From contig JAGBEO010000011.1 of assembly GCA_017936885.1 (NCBI GenBank), positions 124,001 to 188,000 on the forward strand: a DNA stretch of 64,000 nt, in the 5' to 3' direction. The DNA comes from Lachnospiraceae bacterium (GTDB taxonomy: Bacteria > Bacillota > Clostridia > Lachnospirales > Lachnospiraceae). Of this stretch, positions 35,524-43,753 are shown piece by piece; positions within the stretch are counted from its first letter, which is position 1; every line of letters starts with the position of its first letter. Under the pieces are notes generated by a model. The model was given only the letters and a program-made list of their open reading frames with translations. It made no database searches and was not told the origin of the DNA. The position numbers and the translations under genes were made by a program.

Positions 35524-37347
35524 ATGCAGGCAATAATCTTAGCAGCAGGAATGGGGAAAAGATTAAAGGAGTTAACACAAAATAATACAAAATGTATGGT
35601 CAAAGTAAATGGAGTTACTTTGATAGAACGGGTACTGCATCAATTAGAACAATTGCATTTATCAAGAATTGTGATTGTTGTGGGTTACGAAAGACAGAAG
35701 TTAATTGACTATATTGGGACATTGAACATACAGACTCCGATATGTTTTATTGATAATCCTATTTATGATAAGACAAACAATATATATTCATTGGCTTTGG
35801 CAAAAGAGTATCTGATAAAGGAAGATACTTTATTGTTGGAATCAGATCTTATTTTTGAAGACAGTGTGCTGCATTTACTTCTGGATGATCCGAGGGAAAC
35901 ACTTGCGCTGGTGGATAAATATGAAAGCTGGATGGATGGTACTTGTGTAAAAATAGGACCGGATGATGCTATTGAGGCATTTATACCGGGAAAGAAATTT
36001 GTTTTTGAAGATATACCGGAGTATTACAAAACGGTTAACGTTTATAAATTCAGCAAGCATTTCTCTTTAACTCATTATGTGCCCTTTTTAGAGGCATATT
36101 CTTCGGCGTTAGGAAACAATCAATATTATGAACAAGTGCTTAGGGTTATTACCATGCTGGATGAGCCTGAAATAAAAGCTAAAAAGCTTGAGGGACAGTT
36201 ATGGTATGAGATAGATGATATTCAGGATTTGGATATTGCATCATCTATGTTTTCGGAGAGTGAAGAGGAAAAAGTATCAAGTATACAGTCGAGATATGGT
36301 GGATACTGGAGATATCCAAAACTGATTGATTTTTGCTATTTGGTTAATCCTTATTACCCACCGCAAAAGTTAATGGATGAGATAAAAGCAAATTCGGATA
36401 CCCTTCTTACCCAATATCCCTCCGGGATGAAAGTTAACAGTCTGTTGGCGGCCAGAAATTTTGGGGTTCATCAGGAGCATATTATTGTGGGAAATGGGGC
36501 AGCCGAGTTAATTAAATGTTTGATGGAGAAATTAGAGGGTAAGATTGGCTTTGTCCGTCCTACGTTTGAAGAATATCCTAATCGTTATAACCAAGCAGAT
36601 AGTGTTATTTTTGCGCCGGACAATGCTGATTTTTCATACTCTGCGGAAGATTTGAAACAATTTATTAAGGATCGGGAAATAAATACTTTTATTTTGGTTA
36701 ACCCTGACAATCCGAGTGGTAATTATATCCCTCATAGAGATGTTATACATTTAGTTGAGTGGTGCAAAAATGAGGGGATTGATATAATTGTAGATGAGTC
36801 TTTTAGTGATTTTTCAGATGAGAAAGATAATACACTGATAACGGAAGAGATTATGAATCAATATCCTAATCTGGTTGTGATGAAATCAATTTCTAAATCA
36901 TATGGTGTTCCGGGTGTACGTCTGGGAATTTTGGCCTCTTCAAACGAAAAACTGATTTCAGAGATGAAAAAGGAAGTATCTATTTGGAATATTAATTCAT
37001 TTGCAGAATTTTATATGCAAATTGCAGAGAAATATAAAAATGATTATAAAGTCTCTTTGGATAAACTGCGGAAAGAACGTGATTACTTGCAAGAAGAGCT
37101 TGATAAGATTACGGATTTTCGTGTGATTCCTTCTCAGGCGAATTATGTCATGGTTGAGCTTATGAGGGGAAAAACCGCAAAAGAATTAACCCAAAATATG
37201 TTACTTAAATATAATTTATTTATCAAGGATTTATCTTCTAAGATTTCCCAGGGAGAGTATATCCGATTGGCAGTACGCAACAGAGAGGATAATAATAAAC
37301 TTATTTATGCACTGAAAAATGAATTGGGGATGTGTAGTTGTGAATAG
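35524..37347 (+). CDS. LicC-like cytidylyltransferase fused to a class I/II PLP enzyme
   Basis: A 607-residue fusion. Residues 1-235 are a LicC-type nucleotidyltransferase: ILAAGMGKRL (4-13), KCMVKVNG, KTNNIYSLALA and LLESDLIFED (about 103-112, metal-binding Asp). Residues 255-605 are a HisC/CobD-like PLP enzyme: GNGAAELIK, NPDNPSGN (about 394-401), VDESFSDF, internal Lys458 in SISKSYGVPGVRLG, and a C-terminal Arg in IRLAVRN. Known relatives include LicC-like PntC of phosphonate pathways and phosphoserine/phosphothreonine decarboxylases. Formation of a CDP-amino-alcohol from phosphoserine, or handling of an aminophosphonate, are both possible. No PEP mutase was seen. AGGTGAG precedes ATG 35524. 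Confidence 0.85.
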   Translation: MQAIILAAGMGKRLKELTQNNTKCMVKVNGVTLIERVLHQLEQLHLSRIVIVVGYERQKLIDYIGTLNIQTPICFIDNPIYDKTNNIYSLALAKEYLIKEDTLLLESDLIFEDSVLHLLLDDPRETLALVDKYESWMDGTCVKIGPDDAIEAFIPGKKFVFEDIPEYYKTVNVYKFSKHFSLTHYVPFLEAYSSALGNNQYYEQVLRVITMLDEPEIKAKKLEGQLWYEIDDIQDLDIASSMFSESEEEKVSSIQSRYGGYWRYPKLIDFCYLVNPYYPPQKLMDEIKANSDTLLTQYPSGMKVNSLLAARNFGVHQEHIIVGNGAAELIKCLMEKLEGKIGFVRPTFEEYPNRYNQADSVIFAPDNADFSYSAEDLKQFIKDREINTFILVNPDNPSGNYIPHRDVIHLVEWCKNEGIDIIVDESFSDFSDEKDNTLITEEIMNQYPNLVVMKSISKSYGVPGVRLGILASSNEKLISEMKKEVSIWNINSFAEFYMQIAEKYKNDYKVSLDKLRKERDYLQEELDKITDFRVIPSQANYVMVELMRGKTAKELTQNMLLKYNLFIKDLSSKISQGEYIRLAVRNREDNNKLIYALKNELGMCSCE

Positions 37348-37363
37348 GTAAGGAGAACACAGA

Positions 37364-39007
37364 ATGATTAAGAGACTATGCAAAGGCGCATCTGCAGGAA
37401 TCAGCATTAGTGTAGCAATGTGCTTTTTGTATTTCATATATGCGCCGTTGGAATTGTTTTTTACGAATACAGATGAATTTTGGTTTGATTTGTCAGTGTT
37501 ATTGACAGCTATGGGAGCAACATTCTTGGTAGCTGTATTACTGTGTGTATGCGTAATGATTTTTCTTAGTACCAAGCTGCACAGAGTGTATGATTTTGCG
37601 GTGATTGCATGCGGCGTTATTTATATTGCAACCTATATACAGGGTAATTTTCTTGTAAAGAATCTTCCTCCGCTGGATGGAACTGCTATTGACTGGTCAG
37701 ATTATCCCATTGAGAGAATCAAGTCCATATTGGTATGGATTGCGGTAATAGTATTGATGCTGATTCTTATTAAAGTAGTGCAGATGGACAGGCTGCAGGC
37801 TGCCGTTAAATGGATAAGTTGTGGAGCCACAGCTATGCTGCTGATTACGATTAGCAGTCTTTGCGTTATGTCAAAGGGGTATGAGAGTAAAGCCAATTTA
37901 ACCGTCAGTACCAAAGATTTATTTGAAGTTTCGGAAAATCATAATTTCATTATTCTTCTGCTGGATGCTGCCGACTCTTCAGTTTTTACGGAACTTTTGG
38001 ACAAGCATCCTGAATATGAGGACATCTTTGAAGATTTTACCTATTATCGGAATACGATGGGAGTATACTCCTTTACGAAACATTCTATTCCTTTTATTTT
38101 ATCAGGTGACTGGTATGAAAATGATGAGACCTTTGAAGAGTATTCAATGAATGCCTATATGGAATCATCTCTTTTTGAAGAACTTGAAAAGCAGAATTAT
38201 AAAATGGGAATCTATGAAGAGGAGTTATTGTTGCCGGATGAGAGATTTCGCAAGTTTGATAATATTTTGTCAAATGAATGGGGAACCAGACCGTGGACAG
38301 CATTCGTTAGATGGCAGATTCAAATGGTAGGTTTTAAGTATGCACCATATGATTTGAAACGTATTTGTTTTGTTAATCCTAATGCATTTAAAAAGTTAAG
38401 GATTCCGCCGGAAGGATATGAAACTTTTACAGATTCCAATGTGGATTTCTATGAGGGGATTCTTAACGAGGAAGTAAGTTATACATCTGAAAACAGTTTT
38501 AAGTTTATTCATGTATCGGGGGCACATTTACCTTTTCGGTATGATGAGAATATGAATATCATTGAAGATGCGACCTATGAGACGAACATGGAAGCGAGTA
38601 TGACGATTGCCAGAGAATATTTGAATAAGTTGAGGGATAGTGGTGTATATGACAATTCAGTGATTATTGTGATGGCAGATCATGGTTTCAGTAGTACTGA
38701 TTATGAGGAGCTATACCGTCAGAATCCGATTCTGTTTGTCAAAGGGATTGGAGAGAAACATGACATGCAGACTTCTCTGGCACCGGTGTCTTTCGTAGAT
38801 TTGCAGGAGGCATATCATAGACTGCTTACCGGAGCAGAGAGCACAGAGATTTTTGACTGTAAGGAAGGCGAAGAGCGGGAGCGAAGATATCTATTCTATC
38901 ATTATAACGATGAGTCTCCCATGTATGAATATAAGCAGACAGGTATGGCGTGGGATAGAGAAAGTTTTGTGCCTACAGGCAAAGAATATATATATGGAGA
39001 TGAGTAA
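37364..39007 (+). CDS. Membrane-bound alkaline-phosphatase-superfamily enzyme (sulfatase / phosphoethanolamine-transferase-like)
   Basis: A 547-residue protein with four N-terminal membrane helices (about 12-165) and an extracellular hydrolase domain. Metal and catalytic features: LLLDAADSSVF (about 198-208, first Asp), Thr238 in SFTKHSIPFILSG at the position of the nucleophile of EptA/LtaS-like enzymes, FIHVSGAHLPF (His, about 380) and IVMADHGFS (Asp-His, about 436). The architecture is that of phosphoethanolamine or phosphoglycerol transferases that decorate surface glycans outside the membrane. With the preceding CDP-forming fusion, transfer of a phospho-amino-alcohol is inferred. AAGGAG lies eight bases before the ATG. 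Confidence 0.8.
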   Translation: MIKRLCKGASAGISISVAMCFLYFIYAPLELFFTNTDEFWFDLSVLLTAMGATFLVAVLLCVCVMIFLSTKLHRVYDFAVIACGVIYIATYIQGNFLVKNLPPLDGTAIDWSDYPIERIKSILVWIAVIVLMLILIKVVQMDRLQAAVKWISCGATAMLLITISSLCVMSKGYESKANLTVSTKDLFEVSENHNFIILLLDAADSSVFTELLDKHPEYEDIFEDFTYYRNTMGVYSFTKHSIPFILSGDWYENDETFEEYSMNAYMESSLFEELEKQNYKMGIYEEELLLPDERFRKFDNILSNEWGTRPWTAFVRWQIQMVGFKYAPYDLKRICFVNPNAFKKLRIPPEGYETFTDSNVDFYEGILNEEVSYTSENSFKFIHVSGAHLPFRYDENMNIIEDATYETNMEASMTIAREYLNKLRDSGVYDNSVIIVMADHGFSSTDYEELYRQNPILFVKGIGEKHDMQTSLAPVSFVDLQEAYHRLLTGAESTEIFDCKEGEERERRYLFYHYNDESPMYEYKQTGMAWDRESFVPTGKEYIYGDE

Positions 39008-39009
39008 GA

Positions 39010-40917
39010 ATGACCATTCTGTATAATGTGTTTGAGAAAATAATGAATGGCTGTTATTTCCTGTGCAGAAATTATGGTCTGGCAATTATTCTGTTTACTT
39101 TTATCAGTAAAATAGTATTGCTTCCTGTATCTGTCTGGGTGCATAAGAATTCCATTAAAATGGTTAAGATGCAGCCGGATATTAATTTCCTAAAGGCGCA
39201 GTATTTTGGGGATAAGGATTCAATTGCGGAGGAGCAGAGCAAACTTTATAAAAGAGAAAAATATAATCCGGCAGCTTCTATTATTCCGCTGGCAGTGCAG
39301 ATTGTTTTATTGTTGGGAGTGGTATACGCTATTAGGGCAGGAATTGATAATCCACAAATCAGTATGGATTTCTGCGGTATCAATCTAAGTCTGATCCCCA
39401 GTGAAATGGGTGTAGTACTGTTGTATTCACCGATAGTGGCTGGATTGTCGGCTTGGATATTGTGTGTTGCACAGAATAGCAGAAATGTATTGCAGGCTGA
39501 ACAATCTATGTGGAATAAATTTGGTACTATGGCATTTTCAGTGGGACTATCTTTATATCTTGGGTGGTTTGTACCTGTTGGAGTGGCGTTGTACTGGGTG
39601 TGCAGTAATTTGATGGCTGTGCTGCAGCTTTTGATTTTAAATGTAGTAATCAATCCTAAGAAATATATTGATTATGAGAGACTTAGTGAAAGTAAGAAGG
39701 CATTAGAGACACTTGGCAGCGTTGGTAGTGAGAAGAACCGGAAAACAACGCTCATAGAGCGGAGACGTGAGAAACAGGACTATAAGCGCTTTTTCTCAGT
39801 TGTGAATAAGCATCTGGTATTTTATTCGGAAGGCAGTGGCTTTTATAAGTATTTCAAGGGATACATTGAATACTTGTTAGAATATACGAATCTCCAAATA
39901 CACTATATTACCAGCGATCCGGAGGATGCTGTTTTTAAGCTTGCTGAAAAGCAGGAAAGAATTCATGCTTATTATATAGGTGAGAAAAAGCTTATTACAT
40001 TAATGATGAAAATGGATGCAGATGTGGTACTAATGACTATGCCTGATCTGGAGAATTATCACATCAAGAGAAGTTATGTGCGAAAGGATATTGAATATAT
40101 TTATATTCCGCACGGAATGGACAGTCTAAATTTGACAATGAGAACCGGTGCAATGGATCATTACGACACGATTTTCTGTGTAGGAAAGCATCAGAGCGAG
40201 GAAGTGCGTAAAACAGAAGCTGTGTATGGGCTGCCGGAGAAGACACTGATAGATTGTGGATATCCGCTTTTGGATGATATGAGAGCAGATTTTTGCAGGA
40301 TGGAAAGAAAGGAAGATGACAAGCTTAAGATTTTGATAGCGCCGTCATGGCAGAAAGACAATATTGTTGATAATTGTTTGGAAGAGATACTTGATCAGTT
40401 AAAAGGGCAGGATTATCAGATTACGGTTCGTCCGCATCCGCAGCATGTGCGGCATCAAAAGGAAAAGATGGAAGGGTTAAAACAACAATATCAGAATGAT
40501 TCGGATATCGTTATTCAGACAGATTTTTCATCTAATTCGACAGTTTTTGAGGCAGATCTGATGATTACGGATTGGTCGGGAATTGCTTATGAGTATGCGT
40601 ATACCACGCAGAGACCGGTATTGTTTATCAATACACCCATGAAGATTATGAATCCTGAATATCAGAAGATTGATACAATTCCACTTAATATCTGGCTTAG
40701 AGATGAGATCGGACATTCGCTGGAATTATCGGAATTGTCTAAGGTACAGGATACGGTGAAAGAACTTATATTGAGGAGAGATGAATATTATAATAAAATC
40801 GGAGCCTTTGTTGAGGAATATGTATACAATGTGGGAAACAGCGCTGAAATAGGTGCTAAGTATATTATAAACAGAATTCAGGAGAAGATACAGACAAGGA
40901 AGGAGAATCGCGAATGA
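39010..40917 (+). CDS. YidC/Oxa1-like domain fused to a CDP-glycerol glycerophosphotransferase-like domain
   Basis: A 635-residue fusion. The first 220 residues match YidC/Oxa1: YGLAIILFTFISKIVLLPVSV, then KMVKMQPDINFLKAQY in the cytoplasmic hairpin, and VPVGVALYWVCSNLMAVLQ in the last helix. A basic linker (about 225-262) leads to a GT-B domain of the TagF/TagB family: YIYIPHGMDSL, VGKHQSEEV, VRPHPQH (about 474-480) and DWSGIAYEYAYTTQRPVLF (about 521-539), which carries the donor-phosphate motif. The hydrophobic part probably acts as anchor or lipid/substrate gate rather than as general insertase. Only two bases separate it from the previous gene. Confidence 0.87.
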   Translation: MTILYNVFEKIMNGCYFLCRNYGLAIILFTFISKIVLLPVSVWVHKNSIKMVKMQPDINFLKAQYFGDKDSIAEEQSKLYKREKYNPAASIIPLAVQIVLLLGVVYAIRAGIDNPQISMDFCGINLSLIPSEMGVVLLYSPIVAGLSAWILCVAQNSRNVLQAEQSMWNKFGTMAFSVGLSLYLGWFVPVGVALYWVCSNLMAVLQLLILNVVINPKKYIDYERLSESKKALETLGSVGSEKNRKTTLIERRREKQDYKRFFSVVNKHLVFYSEGSGFYKYFKGYIEYLLEYTNLQIHYITSDPEDAVFKLAEKQERIHAYYIGEKKLITLMMKMDADVVLMTMPDLENYHIKRSYVRKDIEYIYIPHGMDSLNLTMRTGAMDHYDTIFCVGKHQSEEVRKTEAVYGLPEKTLIDCGYPLLDDMRADFCRMERKEDDKLKILIAPSWQKDNIVDNCLEEILDQLKGQDYQITVRPHPQHVRHQKEKMEGLKQQYQNDSDIVIQTDFSSNSTVFEADLMITDWSGIAYEYAYTTQRPVLFINTPMKIMNPEYQKIDTIPLNIWLRDEIGHSLELSELSKVQDTVKELILRRDEYYNKIGAFVEEYVYNVGNSAEIGAKYIINRIQEKIQTRKENRE

Positions 40918-41180
40918 TTAAGAAAATAGTGAAAGAGATACTTTGTGTGGGATATTTTACAGCTTGTTTTATGTTGATGTTTGGTGTTAATTTACAGGCA
41001 TATATAGATCCTTCGGTAATGACTTATGTAATTCAGGCCGTGGCGGGAATTGCTGTTGCACTGGGTGCGGCTGTGGGTATCTACTGGCGAAGGGCTAAGA
41101 AGAAACTTGATAATAAGCTTGGACTTGATGAGAACAGAAATAAGATAGTAGAATCTGATGATATAGAGATTAAACAATAA
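40914..41180 (+). CDS. Small two-helix membrane protein
   Basis: An 88-residue protein with helices at about 9-28 and 36-58, then a short Arg/Lys-rich stretch (WRRAKKKL) and a charged tail. The stretch AYIDPSVMTYVIQAVAGIAV between and within the helices is distinctive. No named family was recognised. It is coupled to the YidC fusion by ATGA with AAGGAG ten bases upstream, so it is very likely translated and may be a subunit or scaffold for the fused enzyme. Confidence 0.75.
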   Translation: MIKKIVKEILCVGYFTACFMLMFGVNLQAYIDPSVMTYVIQAVAGIAVALGAAVGIYWRRAKKKLDNKLGLDENRNKIVESDDIEIKQ

Positions 41181-41223
41181 GGATTGACCTTACAATTGGA
41201 GTGAGAGGAAGTCCTGAGAGAAT

Positions 41224-41691
41224 ATGAATAAACGATGGAGACGTTGGATTGTAATCGCGGTGACAGCACTAATTGCATGGATGTTATCTCATTACTGGCT
41301 GCAATTAGCAGTTGTCATAGGTGATTCTATGGAGCCGACGTATCATAATTTGCAGTTTGTATTGTTAGATAAGCACACAAGAAGCTTGGAGCGTGGGGAT
41401 GTTATTGCCTTTCGAAATGAGGCAACAGACGGTTATCTGATTAAAAGAGTTATCGCATTACCAGGAGATAGTGTTTTGATAGATAATGGAATACTTTATG
41501 TGAATGGAGAAGTTAGCAGTTTATATTCAAATGAAGAAATCGCGTATGCTGGTATTGCTGAAAATGAGATATCTCTTACGACAAATGAGTATTTTGTCAT
41601 TGGAGATAATCATGAATATAGCCGGGATAGCCGTTATGAAGAGATCGGATGTGTTTATAATACGGAGATAATTGGCAGGGTGATAGAATAA
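41224..41691 (+). CDS. Signal peptidase I (S26 family)
   Basis: A 155-residue protein with one N-terminal membrane helix (about 8-30). The catalytic Ser35 lies in GDSMEPTY and the general-base Lys74 in LIKRVIALPGD, a 39-residue spacing typical of Gram-positive SipS-type enzymes; GDNHEYSRDSRYEEIG is box E. It cleaves secretory signal peptides on the outer membrane face. Placement inside a glycan operon rather than alone suggests a dedicated substrate, perhaps one of the exported enzymes or the giant surface proteins encoded nearby. Confidence 0.92.
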   Translation: MNKRWRRWIVIAVTALIAWMLSHYWLQLAVVIGDSMEPTYHNLQFVLLDKHTRSLERGDVIAFRNEATDGYLIKRVIALPGDSVLIDNGILYVNGEVSSLYSNEEIAYAGIAENEISLTTNEYFVIGDNHEYSRDSRYEEIGCVYNTEIIGRVIE

Positions 41692-41969
41692 CAAAACTTC
41701 ACCTACAGAGGAGATGGAAAAAGGATCACGACCTTATTCCAGCTATGAAAGATGGAGAAACGATACGACCAAAGCATGTGTAGGTCAAGATCTGTTGATG
41801 AGGCAAGTCATTTCCATCAGTTAAAAGAAATTACGGCATTTTAGTTGTTGAGATGCTGCATTTCCAGACAAGATAATGGATTACTCAATAAATAAAAATC
41901 TTTATGTGAGATGATAGTGGAGCAAATTGAGTCATTGATTTGGAAAATATAATATGGAAGGAAAAGATT
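41692..41969 (+). other. Intergenic region, 278 bases, no supported gene
   Basis: The longest forward frame is 30 codons (41752-41844, MEKRYDQSMCR...) without a ribosome site or family resemblance. No promoter, terminator or large repeat was seen. The region separates the five-gene phospho-decoration group from the deacetylase gene and might be a relic of a lost gene. Confidence 0.35.
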
Positions 41970-42701
41970 ATGAAGTTTACCTATAAGGCATATAAAGAAT
42001 TGTTGATGCTGCTTATAGATCAGGGTTATAAATTTTGTAACTATCATGATTATCAGAATTATAATATGAGTGTGATTATCCGCCATGACATCGATATGGA
42101 TATAGAAAAAGCGGTCAGAATGGCGCAGATAGAAGCAGAAATGGGTGTTACATCCACGTATTTTGTACTGGTTACGAGTAACTTCTACAATATTTTTTCC
42201 AAAGAAAATCAGGCTATGCTTCGAAAACTGCATGAGCTGGGACACGAAGTAGGGCTTCACTTTGACGAGGCAAAATATGACGGGGAAACAGATTTGGTGC
42301 GTGCTATGGAACAGGAAGCAGTGCTATTGGAGCAGTGCATTGGACGTCCCGTGTGGAGTGTATCTATGCACAGACCTTCTAAGAAGACGTTGGAAGCAGA
42401 CTATTTAATAAAGGGCGGGCAGATTGTCAACAGTTATGGTACGGAATTCTTCCGCAATCATAAATATGTGTCCGATTCCAGAAGAAACTGGCGGGAAAAT
42501 GTACATGCTATTATCAGAAGCGGCAAATATGCCAGACTGCATGTGTTGACTCATCCTTTCTGGTACGATGTGGAGGAAAAGACTGCAAGGGAGGCTTTAA
42601 AGAGTTTTTGTGAGAGCAGAACAGGGACGTGTTATGGATGGATGCAGGATAATGTAAGAGATTTGGATGAGATTCTGAGAAGGTCGGAACTGTGTTTATA
42701 G
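41970..42701 (+). CDS. Polysaccharide-deacetylase-like protein (NodB-type fold)
   Basis: A 243-residue protein with IIRHDIDMDIEKAVRMA near residue 33, the RHDxD form of motif 1 (catalytic Asp and metal-binding Asp), ELGHEVGLHFDEA as motif 2 (metal-binding His), SMHRPSKKT as motif 3 and LHVLTHPFWY as motif 5. No signal peptide is present, so it would act in the cytoplasm, probably removing an acyl group from a sugar precursor. AAGGA seven to eight bases before ATG 41970 decides the start. The following LpxD-like acyltransferase gene may re-acylate the freed amine. Confidence 0.78.
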   Translation: MKFTYKAYKELLMLLIDQGYKFCNYHDYQNYNMSVIIRHDIDMDIEKAVRMAQIEAEMGVTSTYFVLVTSNFYNIFSKENQAMLRKLHELGHEVGLHFDEAKYDGETDLVRAMEQEAVLLEQCIGRPVWSVSMHRPSKKTLEADYLIKGGQIVNSYGTEFFRNHKYVSDSRRNWRENVHAIIRSGKYARLHVLTHPFWYDVEEKTAREALKSFCESRTGTCYGWMQDNVRDLDEILRRSELCL

Positions 42702-42774
42702 GATTGCCAGAACGGCAATGATTGACCAAGTGCCTTGAAATGGCGGTTTTGTGTCCGTGGAAATGAGGATTCAT

Positions 42775-43662
42775 ATGGTAACAATAGCGGAAATTGAGGT
42801 GTTCCTGAAACAGGAACGACAGGAATATAAAGTTCAGATGGCAAAAGATGTAGCAATACAGGGATTCTCATCATTGGATAACTATCGGTCCGGAACCATG
42901 ACATGGATTAAATCTGCTGATAAATGGAAAGATAATCTGCCGGATATTGCGTTATGTATTGTGCAGGAAGGGGTAGAACTTCCGATTTCCAACCAGATTA
43001 TCTGCCGTAATTCTAAAGCGGTTTTTTTCTCTTTGATAGAACATTTTTTTGCTCGGAAGGAGGAAGAAGAACCAATCGGGAAGAATACAGTAATCGGTTC
43101 TCATGTACAACTTGGCAGGAATGTCAGGATAGGACATAATTGTTCTATTACCGGGGATGTAGTCATCGGTGATGACACGGTAATTTCCGATAACGTAGTC
43201 ATTAAGAATAAGGTACGTATTGGAAAAAGATGTACCATACAAGCGTTAACCATGATCGGAGAGGACGGATTCGGAGCCTATGAAGAAGAAAATCATCGTA
43301 AAGTCATGATTAAACACTATGGCGGGGTGACTATCGGTAATGATGTATTTATCAGCAGTCATGTGGATATAGAGCGGGGCACGATTGATGATACTTATAT
43401 CGGGGACGGCACGAAAATTGCACCTTGTACCCTGATTGCGCACAATACACGGGTGGATAAGGATGCTGTGCTGATCTGTTCTCATTTATATGGGAGTGTT
43501 CATGTAGGAGAGAACAGTTGGGTTGTAGGCAGTATTGTCAAGAACCAGTGCAGCGTGGGAGATAACACAATGATCGGGATAGGTTCCGCAGTAATTCATG
43601 ATGTTGAAGCAGGTAAGGTGGCTGTTGGTATTCCGGCAAGAATTATCAGAGAAAAAATTTAA
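42775..43662 (+). CDS. LpxD-like hexapeptide acyltransferase
   Basis: A 295-residue protein. An N-terminal uridine-binding-like domain (about 1-95) resembles the first domain of LpxD (TMTWIKSADKW, LCIVQEG). Residues 100-290 are hexapeptide repeats: IGKNTVIGSHVQLGRNVRIGHNC, MIGEDGFGAYEEENHRKV and HYGGVTIGNDVFISSHVDIERG, the order of the LpxD active-site region, where a His of the HxxGG or SHV segment would be catalytic. The organism seems to be Gram-positive, so lipid A is not expected; the enzyme probably N-acylates another UDP-sugar. TGAGGA six bases before ATG 42775 sets the start. Confidence 0.83.
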   Translation: MVTIAEIEVFLKQERQEYKVQMAKDVAIQGFSSLDNYRSGTMTWIKSADKWKDNLPDIALCIVQEGVELPISNQIICRNSKAVFFSLIEHFFARKEEEEPIGKNTVIGSHVQLGRNVRIGHNCSITGDVVIGDDTVISDNVVIKNKVRIGKRCTIQALTMIGEDGFGAYEEENHRKVMIKHYGGVTIGNDVFISSHVDIERGTIDDTYIGDGTKIAPCTLIAHNTRVDKDAVLICSHLYGSVHVGENSWVVGSIVKNQCSVGDNTMIGIGSAVIHDVEAGKVAVGIPARIIREKI

Positions 43663-43721
43663 ATATTGTATAAACATTATATAAATAGTCTGTGTTTTGT
43701 GTTCTCGGGTATTTGGAAGTG

Positions 43722-43730
43722 TGATAGAAT
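43722..43730 (+). promoter_or_regulatory. Candidate extended -10 promoter element
   Basis: TG-A-TAGAAT: TG at 43722-43723 and the hexamer at 43725-43730. No good -35 box lies 17 bases upstream, so activity would rely on the extended -10. It lies in an 85-base gap before the PIG-L gene. A secondary promoter inside the operon is possible; the evidence is weak. Confidence 0.25.
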
Positions 43731-43753
43731 AATGAAACTGGCGGTCAATGATA

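Noticed and set aside
41752-41844. 30-codon forward frame MEKRYDQSMCR...
   Set aside because: No ribosome site, no family match and a length expected by chance.
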